From an uncultured Eubacteriales bacterium (GTDB taxonomy: Bacteria; Bacillota; Clostridia; Christensenellales; CAG-917): DNA of 12,354 bases. The stretch spans positions 1-12,354 of the forward strand of contig USEV01000011.1 of the NCBI GenBank assembly GCA_900553825.1. Direction: 5' to 3'. How positions within the stretch are numbered: position 1 is the first letter of the stretch; the number at the start of each line of letters is the position of its first letter. Under the pieces are notes generated by a model. That model was not told the DNA's origin. It searched no databases and saw only the letters and a list, made by a program, of their open reading frames with translations. Shown piece by piece: positions 1 through 5,508 of this stretch. The translations under genes and the position numbers were made by a program.

Positions 1-41
1 CCTCTACGTCTCGTGGGCTCGGAGATGTGTATAAGAGACAG
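1..41. other. Illumina Nextera adapter (assembly contamination)
   Basis: Positions 23-41 are exactly the 19-base Tn5 mosaic end used in Nextera libraries, AGATGTGTATAAGAGACAG. Positions 8-22 (GTCTCGTGGGCTCGG) are the rest of the Nextera read-2/i7 adapter. The preceding seven bases, CCTCTAC, fit the end of an i7 index; from memory they match index N712. This is synthetic library sequence, so genomic DNA begins at about base 42 and the left end is a contig end. Confidence 0.98.
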
Positions 42-727
42 GGCACGCACTCCCATTTCATCGCCTTGTCGCCGAGGACATAGTACGCGCGCCCTTTTCT
101 GGAGAATGTGCCCACCTTGATTGCCTCCTCCTTGTCCGTCTGACGGAGCGCGAGCTTTTTCCTGCCCACAAAGAGCCTCGGGTCCTCGGGGTCGTTGTAG
201 GGCCAGCTCACCAGGTTGAAGACGGGGTTGAGCTCGTCCGTCGGGTCGTTGAGCGGCAGCACCAGCGTGCCGCCCTTCGCAACCACGGTCAGCCCCCACA
301 CCGCAAGACTGCGCTGCACGGCCTTGTTGGCAACCTCGTTGACCACCGTCAGCACGCCGTCCGAGTCGAGCTCGAGCTCCAGCGCATAGTCCAGCCTGTT
401 TGCGACGCGGCACGAGAACCTGCCGCCGTGGTCGTCGCACTCGCATTCGACGGGGAAGTTGTCCGGGGTGTAGGTCTCGAGGTCCTCCGGCGACTTCCAC
501 ACGCGGTGTCCGCCGTAGAGATACCATGTCGTCCCCGCGCCGTACTCGTGGTCAAAGTAGTCGCCGCCCTTGGAGACATTGCGCGCCCTGTCCTCGTTCA
601 GGAAGTTCGTCTTGTCGTCGCCGAACCAGATGATGCGCGGCCCGATGTCGAGCGTCACCATGACTTTGACGCCCGCACGCTCGAAGACGGCGCATTTGCC
701 GTAGTTGCCGTAATCGGTAGTTTTCAT
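42..727 (-). CDS. DUF4380 / aldose-epimerase-fold protein, 3' end missing
   Basis: This minus-strand frame is open for 228 codons from ATG at 725-727 until it runs into the adapter, so the C-terminus is lost. The start is preceded by AAGG with about 7 bases of spacing. Visible motifs are DIGPRIIWFG (residues 27-36), YGGHRVWKSPED (71-82) and YTPDNFPVE (86-94). This GPRI...GGHR.W..PE...Y.PDN pattern is typical of DUF4380-type proteins with a galactose-mutarotase-like beta-sandwich. There is no signal peptide, so it is likely cytoplasmic. The family's reaction is not established; sugar binding or anomer interconversion is an inference from the fold. It lies 118 bases downstream of the GH20 gene on the same strand with no clear promoter of its own, which suggests co-transcription and a role in handling the sugars GH20 releases. 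The family match is from memory of motifs. Confidence 0.8.
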
Positions 728-761
728 GTCACACCTTAATTAAAGTTAATCTTGTCACACC
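727..761. repeat. Direct repeat TGTCACACC, 26-base period, flanking AT-rich palindromic stretch
   Basis: TGTCACACC occurs at 727-735 and 753-761. Between the copies is an AT-rich stretch containing the palindrome TTAATTAA, in otherwise GC-rich DNA. The left copy overlaps the start codon and ribosome binding site of the DUF4380-like gene. It could be a regulator site or chance; no matching consensus promoter was found here. Confidence 0.4.
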
Positions 762-826
762 CGCCGCGAGGCGGGCGCGCGTTCGGTCTTTCGTTTCGCA
801 CCCTTGCCGTCCGCCGCTTCGGCGGC
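760..826. repeat. Hairpin-rich CTTCGG spacer after GH20
   Basis: Two strong inverted repeats lie between GH20 and the downstream gene. The first is CCCGCC/GGCGGG with loop GCGA (760-775). The second is GCCGC/GCGGC closed on TTCG on the plus strand, CGAA on the minus-strand transcript (813-826). Neither is followed on the minus strand by a run of T, so they are not good terminators and may be processing or stabilising structures. The block CCGCCGCTTCGGC (811-823) recurs exactly at 8223-8235, also just downstream of a minus-strand stop codon. Confidence 0.6.
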
Positions 827-845
827 TCGGCTTCGGTGCGTTTGC

Positions 846-2354
846 TCACTTCATGTGCATACTGCGCCAGTTGCGCGCCGAGGTGATGTCGGCGCGGCGT
901 TGCATCTTCATGCCGAAGGATGACGCCTGCGCGAGGCTCTTCAGCCTGCCGGGGTTGCATTCCGCGACGGGCTCGCCCTCCACGCCGTACTGCGCGAGCA
1001 TGGGCACGACGGCGCAAAGGCGTCTTTCAAAGTCCTCGTAATCCTTCTCGGGGGTGCTCCAGCCGCTCTCCGCAACGGCGATTGCACGCGGATAGAACAT
1101 GAAAAACAGGCGTTTTTCGTCCGCGACATGTTCGGTCCAGAGCGGGCACTCCACGCCCACGACGGCGGCCTTTGCCTCCTCGCCGAATTCCTCGAGGCAG
1201 GGCTCGAAACCGTACACCGATTTCAGCGAGTGCATCCCGCAGGGATAGTCCAGATAATACGGGTCGCAACGGCTCATGATTATCTTTCTGCCTTCCTCGC
1301 GGACGGCACGGCACACGCGCTCGGCGGGCTGTCTGCCCATCGCCCAGTACTGCACGACGGCGTCGGGGTCAAGCATATCCGAATCCAGCGCCTCGTTCCA
1401 GAGAATGGGGGTCTTGCCGTGTTTTTTGAGCATTGCTATGACGCGGTTGGTGAAATAACCCTGCAACGCCGCATAGCCCGCCAGCCCTTCGCGCTTTATG
1501 GTGGCGGCGCAGTCCGCGCACTTCGACCACTCCAGCTTTGCGACTTCGTCGCCGCCTATGTGGAAGAGCTCGGACGGAAACATCTCCGCAACTTCGGCGA
1601 GGATTTTGTCCAGAGCGTCGTACACCGATTCCTTTCCGGCGCAGAGGATTTTCGAGTGTATGCCGAACCATGTCGCAACCGTGGTCGGCTTGCCGGAACA
1701 ACCGAGCTCCGGGTATGCCGCGAGCATGGCGCGGGTGTGTCCCGGGAGGTCGATTTCGGGGACGACGGTGATGAACCTTTCCGCCGCGTAGTCCACGATT
1801 TCCGCAATCTGTTGCTTGGTGTAATACCCGCCGTGGGGCTTGCCGTCGGCGCAGGTGCTCGGGCGCACGCTGCCTATCTGGTGCAACCTGGGGAAGGAGT
1901 CGATTTTCAGGCGGAAGCCCTGGTCGTCGCTGACATGGAAATGCAGGTGGTTGAACTTGAAAAGCGCCATCGTGTCGATGAGCTTTTTGACGGTTTCGAC
2001 GCCGAAAAAGTGGCGGCAGACATCAATCATGCCCGCACGGTAGGCAAAACGCGGCTTGTCCTCGATTCTGCACGCGGGGATTGTGCCCGCTTGCGCGAGC
2101 TGTTTGAGGGTGACGGCGGCGTGAAACAGCCCTTCCCCGCTTGCGGATTCCGCACGGACTCCGTCGGGGCTCACTTCGAGGACATAGTCCGCCTCGCAGG
2201 GCGCGACGGCAAAGACGATGTCGGCGTTTTCCGCGGCGGGTTTGCCCAGGATTTCGGCTATGACGGGGAGCGGTGCGCTCACCCCAGAGGCGAGGGAAAA
2301 GTCGAAAGCGCCCTCCCTTTCTTCGGTTTTGAATGGCCTTGGAACAATCAGCAT
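846..2354 (-). CDS. Glycoside hydrolase family 20 beta-N-acetylhexosaminidase
   Basis: The 502-residue protein should remove terminal non-reducing N-acetylglucosamine or N-acetylgalactosamine by substrate-assisted catalysis. An N-terminal GH20b-like domain (about 1-100) precedes the TIM barrel (about 103-445). Visible landmarks are YRAGMIDVCRHF (105-116), FNHLHFHVSDDQGFR (134-148), VPEIDLPGHT (198-207), HIGGDE (265-270; catalytic Asp269-Glu270), LWNEAL (318-323), VVQYW (333-337) and PLWTEHV (404-410). These cover the family's active site. There is no signal peptide, so it probably acts in the cytoplasm on imported oligosaccharides or cell-wall fragments. The ATG at 2352-2354 was chosen because GGAGG sits 5 bases upstream and a promoter lies at 2389-2417. 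The open frame continues to 2516, but the extra residues would cover that promoter and look non-coding. Natural substrates could be chitobiose, mucin glycans or muropeptides. Confidence 0.96.
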   Translation of the reverse strand: MLIVPRPFKTEEREGAFDFSLASGVSAPLPVIAEILGKPAAENADIVFAVAPCEADYVLEVSPDGVRAESASGEGLFHAAVTLKQLAQAGTIPACRIEDKPRFAYRAGMIDVCRHFFGVETVKKLIDTMALFKFNHLHFHVSDDQGFRLKIDSFPRLHQIGSVRPSTCADGKPHGGYYTKQQIAEIVDYAAERFITVVPEIDLPGHTRAMLAAYPELGCSGKPTTVATWFGIHSKILCAGKESVYDALDKILAEVAEMFPSELFHIGGDEVAKLEWSKCADCAATIKREGLAGYAALQGYFTNRVIAMLKKHGKTPILWNEALDSDMLDPDAVVQYWAMGRQPAERVCRAVREEGRKIIMSRCDPYYLDYPCGMHSLKSVYGFEPCLEEFGEEAKAAVVGVECPLWTEHVADEKRLFFMFYPRAIAVAESGWSTPEKDYEDFERRLCAVVPMLAQYGVEGEPVAECNPGRLKSLAQASSFGMKMQRRADITSARNWRSMHMK

Positions 2355-2368
2355 AATTTCCTCCGTAT

Positions 2369-2383
2369 CGCGGCATTGCCGCG
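2369..2383. promoter_or_regulatory. 7-1-7 palindrome at the predicted GH20 transcription start
   Basis: CGCGGCA, one base, TGCCGCG forms a near-perfect palindrome. It covers about +1 to +14 of the predicted GH20 transcript and ends 4 bases before its ribosome binding site. It could be a repressor operator or a 5'-end hairpin stabilising the mRNA. I do not recognise it as the site of a known regulator. Confidence 0.5.
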
Positions 2384-2388
2384 CAACA

Positions 2389-2417
2389 ATGATAACACCT
2401 TTCACGGGGGCAGTCAA
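2389..2417 (-). promoter_or_regulatory. Sigma-A-like promoter of the GH20 gene
   Basis: On the minus strand, TTGACT (2412-2417) and TATCAT (2389-2394) are separated by 17 bases. The expected start is near 2382, giving a leader of about 28 bases that contains the 2369-2383 palindrome and the GGAGG site. Confidence 0.85.
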
Positions 2418-2471
2418 CACGCGGGTGCGGACGCAAGCGCATGAAAAACCCGCAGCACGCACGCGCACGCT

Positions 2472-2500
2472 TTGACACCCCGAGGTCGTTGTGATATGCT
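2472..2500 (+). promoter_or_regulatory. Sigma-A-like promoter of the 2507-3891 operon
   Basis: TTGACA (2472-2477), a 17-base spacer, then TATGCT (2495-2500). The expected transcription start is 2506-2508, which falls on the GTG start codon chosen for the next gene. It is divergent from the GH20 promoter, leaving about 54 bases between the two -35 boxes. Confidence 0.85.
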
Positions 2501-2506
2501 TTACGG

Positions 2507-2989
2507 GTGAGGCCATTCGGTTGCTTGTTCGGCGGCGTCGTGACCGCGGCGCTCGGAATAGTGTGGAAAATCCTCAAATTCGTGCTCGGATTTGTGGCGA
2601 AAGTCGTATGCTATTTCGGGCTCTACATCCCGCTTGCATACCTCATATACGGCGCGGTGTTGTACTTCGTCTTCGACTTCGGGCTGTTCGTCGGCGGCGT
2701 CGACGGGCGGCTTTACATCTTCGGGTTCGTGCTGTGTCTGGTGTGCTCGGTCATCATCACCGTGCGCAGCCTCATAGTCAAACCCCTCGAGCGCTATTTC
2801 GGCGGAGATGTGATAGAATACGAGAAAAAGGGCGTGGGCGGCCGCACGCCCGAGGCGCCCACAATCTACAAGAGCAAGGTCAACCCCGGCGTCATCGTGT
2901 ACGAATACGCCAACCGCTACGACCTCTACGAAAAGCGCGGCGACGGGCTGGTGCTTGTCAAGACCGAATGGAAAAAGAAAAAGAGATGA
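2507..2989 (+). CDS. Small membrane protein of unknown function
   Basis: I do not recognise this family. The 160-residue product has three likely membrane segments (about 12-36, 38-62 and 69-90). A 70-residue charged C-terminal part follows, rich in Tyr, Lys and Glu and ending in KKKKR, probably cytoplasmic. The start is uncertain. GTG at 2507 coincides with the predicted transcription start, which would make the mRNA leaderless. The in-frame TTG at 2525 is preceded by GGTGAGG (2506-2512) with a long 12-base gap. Coding character is supported by the promoter, the alternation of hydrophobic segments and the ATGA overlap with the following acetyltransferase gene. That coupling suggests a role as partner or accessory of the acetyltransferase, but this is inference only. 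Confidence 0.8.
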   Translation: MRPFGCLFGGVVTAALGIVWKILKFVLGFVAKVVCYFGLYIPLAYLIYGAVLYFVFDFGLFVGGVDGRLYIFGFVLCLVCSVIITVRSLIVKPLERYFGGDVIEYEKKGVGGRTPEAPTIYKSKVNPGVIVYEYANRYDLYEKRGDGLVLVKTEWKKKKR

Positions 2990-3891
2990 CGGACATCCAG
3001 ACCCTGATTTCACCCGATATTTCCGTTACATTGGCTCCCGTGCCCAAGAGGCAGAGAATCTGGGAGATAGATTTCCTGCGCGGCGCGTGCGTCGTGATGA
3101 TGCTGCTCGACCACCTCTGCCTGCTGTTCAGCGAAAAGATGTTCGGCGGCGCGTGGATTGACTACGGCAACATCTCGCAGAGCACGCGGGATTTCCTCGT
3201 GTGGTGCACGCAGTTCAGAGACGGCGACCTGCACAACCGGATACGCATAGCCGTGCTTTGTCTTTTCATCATCATCTCTGGCATATCGTGCAGCTTCTCG
3301 CGCTCCAACCTCAAGCGCGGAGGCATACTCGCGGCGGTTGCGCTCGCCTACACGGGCGCGTCGTACCTCGCGGAAAATGTGCTCGGAATGCGCGGCTTTC
3401 ATGTCGACTTCGGCGTCCTGCACTTTTACGCCTCGTGCATACTCTTTTACGCGCTCATAGAAATCGTCTGCCGCCACAACACGGTGGCAAAGGCGGTCGT
3501 CGCGCTCGCCGTCATGGTGGTCGTGGTGTGTCTTTATTACCTCTACACCCCGCCCGCAGACACTCCCATCTGGCTTGCGCCCGTCTTCCCGTACACAGAC
3601 GCCCACGGCAACCCCGCGACATTCTACAACCGCGCGGATTTTTCGCCCGGGGATATATGCAACCTCATCCCCTATGCCGCGTGCTTCTTCGCGGGCACGG
3701 CGCTGGGCCCCGTGCTCTATCCCCGCCGTTACAGCCTGTTGCCCTTCCTGGACGGCAAATGGACGCTGCCGCTCGGCTTCCTGGGCAGATACGCAATCTT
3801 CGTGTACATCCTGCACGCCGTGGTGCTCACGGTGGTGCTCGCGCTGGTGAGCGTGCTCTTCGTCACCCCGGGAAGCTGGGGGATAATCTGA
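2986..3891 (+). CDS. DUF1624 / HGSNAT-like integral membrane acyltransferase
   Basis: The 301-residue polytopic protein resembles the bacterial DUF1624 group, related to human heparan-alpha-glucosaminide N-acetyltransferase. That enzyme moves an acetyl group from cytosolic acetyl-CoA across a membrane to a glucosamine. Visible landmarks are RIWEIDFLRG...LLDH (24-43; the RG and His43 are typical), the second helix with SGISCSFSRSNLKRG (98-112), FGVLHF (142-147) and a C-terminal GRYAIFVYILH (267-277). About seven hydrophobic segments are seen. The start at 2986 overlaps the previous stop in ATGA; ATG at 2968 is a possible alternative. No strong ribosome binding site is present, consistent with translational coupling. 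Its acceptor is unknown. The divergent N-acetylhexosaminidase makes an amino-sugar acceptor attractive but unproven. Confidence 0.82.
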   Translation: MTDIQTLISPDISVTLAPVPKRQRIWEIDFLRGACVVMMLLDHLCLLFSEKMFGGAWIDYGNISQSTRDFLVWCTQFRDGDLHNRIRIAVLCLFIIISGISCSFSRSNLKRGGILAAVALAYTGASYLAENVLGMRGFHVDFGVLHFYASCILFYALIEIVCRHNTVAKAVVALAVMVVVVCLYYLYTPPADTPIWLAPVFPYTDAHGNPATFYNRADFSPGDICNLIPYAACFFAGTALGPVLYPRRYSLLPFLDGKWTLPLGFLGRYAIFVYILHAVVLTVVLALVSVLFVTPGSWGII

Positions 3892-3910
3892 CGCCCTTCC
3901 CCGCACCGAT

Positions 3911-4088
3911 GAAAATCAAAGACCCGAGGCAAAGTCAAAAAACAAGGGCGAACCCGAAACCGAGGGAAAAACGCAAAACCGAGGGCAAAGTCGAAAGACA
4001 AGGTCAAAAGACGGAAACCTAGGGCAACCCCGAAAACCCGACAGCCCAAACCCGACAACCCGAAAAAGCAAAAGAAAAACGGCGGAAC
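3911..4088 (+). repeat. U-poor, A/C/G-only 3' tract with degenerate CCGAGG repeats
   Basis: This stretch has only five T in 178 bases and none in 4021-4088. It contains CCGAGG or CCTAGG at 3924, 3960, 3979 and 4018, and an imperfect repeat of about 55 bases (CCGAGG...AAAGTC...ACAAGG, copies starting at 3924 and 3979). It would form the unstructured, U-poor 3' untranslated end of the operon transcript, just before the terminator. I see no convincing gene in it. Confidence 0.6.
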
Positions 4089-4101
4089 TTCCGCCGTTTT
4101 T
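4075..4101. terminator. Bidirectional intrinsic terminator
   Basis: AAAAACGGCGG (4075-4085), loop AACTT, CCGCCGTTTTT (4091-4101) form an 11-pair stem with T-runs on both strands. It serves the acetyltransferase operon (plus) and the apgM-like gene (minus), which converge here. Confidence 0.95.
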
Positions 4102-4115
4102 CAATCCTTTCCGCC

Positions 4116-5324
4116 TCACAGCGAGAAAAATTCCTTTGTGAGCTCCCACGGCTTTTCGTAGAACACGCCGCTCTCCTTTGCCGCCCTCTCGTTGTACTCG
4201 CCGCCCGCAGTCAGCGCGCGCTTTGAGGAATACATGAGGAAGGGCACGGGCTCGCGGGAATGCGTGAGCAGGGTGACGGGGGTGTAGTGGTCGGGCATGA
4301 CCATGATTGCAAAGTCCTCCCCGCTCGCTTTCAGGCTGTCGTAGATGGGCTGCAGGATGCGCTTGTCCACCATTTCGATTGCCTTGATTTTGCCCTGCAA
4401 ATCGCCCTGGTGACCGCATTCGTCCGGCGCTTCGAGGTGCACGAAGACGAAGTCGCACCCGTCGGCGAGCAAGCCGAGCGCCGCCTTCACCTTGCCTTCA
4501 CAGTTGGTGGAGAGAGTGCCCGTCGCGCCCTCGACATCGACGCTCTTCATGCCCGTCCCGATTGCTATGCCCTTGAGCAGATCGACGGCACTCACCATGC
4601 CTCCGTAAATGCCGTATTTTTCATGGAAGTTTTCGAGGGCGGGGCGAGTGCCTTGTCCCCAAAACCAGATGCTGTTCGCGGGTTTTTGACCGGATAAAAC
4701 CCTTTTTTTGTTGACAGGGTGCTTTGAAAGCAGTTCGTTTGCGCGCTTCATGAGCGCGAGCAGTTCCTCTGCGAAGTCGCCCTGCGGGAGGTGGTCGCCC
4801 ACCCTCTTTCCGCTTATGTCGTGAGGGGGTGTGAGCTGCATCGCGACACTGCCGTGCGCGATGATGAGGCAATGGCGGTAGCTGACGCCCGCATAGAACG
4901 CGAAGCGCTCGTTGCCGAGCTCGCGTCCGAGATATTCCACAAGCTCGCGCGCCTCGGGCGTGCTGATTTCGCCCGCGGAGTAGTCCACCATGGTCTTGTC
5001 CTCGAACTTCTCCTCGTCGCCGAGGGTGACAAGGTTCATGCGGAGGGCGACATCGTCGTCTTTCATCTTCACTCCGATGGAGAGCGCCTCGAGGGGACTC
5101 CTGCCCGTGTAGCACTTGGTCGCGTCGTAACCGAGCGCGCCGAGATTCGCCACATCGCTGCCCGGTTTGCAGCTGTCGGGGACCGTCTTGACAAGCCCCA
5201 CCTTGCCCGTCTTCGCGAGCATATTCATGCACGGTTTGTCCGCCGCCTCCAAAGGAGTTTTGCCGCCGAGCTCGGGAGCGGGATAATCACCCATGCCGTC
5301 GCCCAGAATGAAAGCGTATTTCAT
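4116..5324 (-). CDS. apgM: ApgM-type cofactor-independent phosphoglycerate mutase / putative homoserine kinase
   Basis: The 402-residue protein has the length and motifs of the archaeal-type cofactor-independent phosphoglycerate mutase family (alkaline phosphatase superfamily). Visible residues are the metal site GDGMGD (8-13, Asp9), KPGSDVANLGALGYD (53-67, nucleophile Ser56), YTGRSPLEA (72-80), LEAPDECGHQGD (297-308, Asp301 and His305), MPDHYTPV (343-350, Asp345 and His346) and His355. The phosphoglycerate mutase reaction interconverts 3- and 2-phosphoglycerate. However, the SIWFWGQGTRPAL motif (218-230) and overall pattern match the bacterial subgroup (TIGR02535) that includes alternative homoserine kinases of Bacteroides and Desulfovibrio. 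The start has an excellent GGAGGTGA site (5328-5335) and its own promoter. No threonine gene lies nearby to decide between the roles. Confidence 0.93.
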   Translation of the reverse strand: MKYAFILGDGMGDYPAPELGGKTPLEAADKPCMNMLAKTGKVGLVKTVPDSCKPGSDVANLGALGYDATKCYTGRSPLEALSIGVKMKDDDVALRMNLVTLGDEEKFEDKTMVDYSAGEISTPEARELVEYLGRELGNERFAFYAGVSYRHCLIIAHGSVAMQLTPPHDISGKRVGDHLPQGDFAEELLALMKRANELLSKHPVNKKRVLSGQKPANSIWFWGQGTRPALENFHEKYGIYGGMVSAVDLLKGIAIGTGMKSVDVEGATGTLSTNCEGKVKAALGLLADGCDFVFVHLEAPDECGHQGDLQGKIKAIEMVDKRILQPIYDSLKASGEDFAIMVMPDHYTPVTLLTHSREPVPFLMYSSKRALTAGGEYNERAAKESGVFYEKPWELTKEFFSL

Positions 5325-5340
5325 AGTTCACCTCCGCAAT

Positions 5341-5369
5341 ATGTTAATTCTTTTCCCCGCCTTTGTCAA
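5341..5369 (-). promoter_or_regulatory. Sigma-A-like promoter of the apgM-like gene
   Basis: On the minus strand, TTGACA (5364-5369), 17 bases, TAACAT (5341-5346). The predicted start near 5334 falls on the ribosome binding site itself, so the leader would be only about 10 bases. Confidence 0.85.
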
Positions 5370-5426
5370 ACCGTTGGAGGCGTATGCGCGCAGATTGCAA
5401 AATGACGGGTTCGGGAATTATTGGGC

Positions 5427-5455
5427 TTGCAATAAACCTCCGTTTCGTGTAAAAT
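5427..5455 (+). promoter_or_regulatory. Sigma-A-like promoter of the GH127-fold gene
   Basis: TTGCAA (5427-5432), 17 bases, TAAAAT (5450-5455), giving a predicted start near 5462 and a leader of about 47 bases. It is divergent from the apgM promoter. Confidence 0.8.
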
Positions 5456-5508
5456 GTCGTTGCGGGGTACGCACGCACAACTGCGCGCCCGCGAGGGGTC
5501 GGAAGTTC

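Noticed and set aside
760..826. Intrinsic terminator between GH20 and the DUF4380-like gene
   Set aside because: The hairpins are strong but no T-run follows on the minus strand, so co-transcription remains more likely.
1128..2444. Long plus-strand open frame (438 codons) antisense to GH20
   Set aside because: It mirrors the GH20 coding frame in GC-rich DNA, has no ribosome binding site or recognisable motifs, and its product is Arg/Val/Ala-rich as expected of an antisense shadow.
2355..2516. N-terminal 54-codon extension of GH20
   Set aside because: It would span the promoter at 2389-2417 and the palindrome. ATG at 2354 has a perfect GGAGG and the family's usual N-terminus.
3201..4022. Plus-strand open frame (273 codons) within and past the acetyltransferase gene
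   Set aside because: It is the +1 shadow of the acetyltransferase frame, His/Arg-rich, continuing into the T-poor tract only because that tract has few T-containing stop codons.
5293..5508. 72-codon N-terminal extension of the GH127-fold gene
   Set aside because: It overlaps the apgM start and both divergent promoters. The family's conserved N-terminal motif begins just after ATG 5509.
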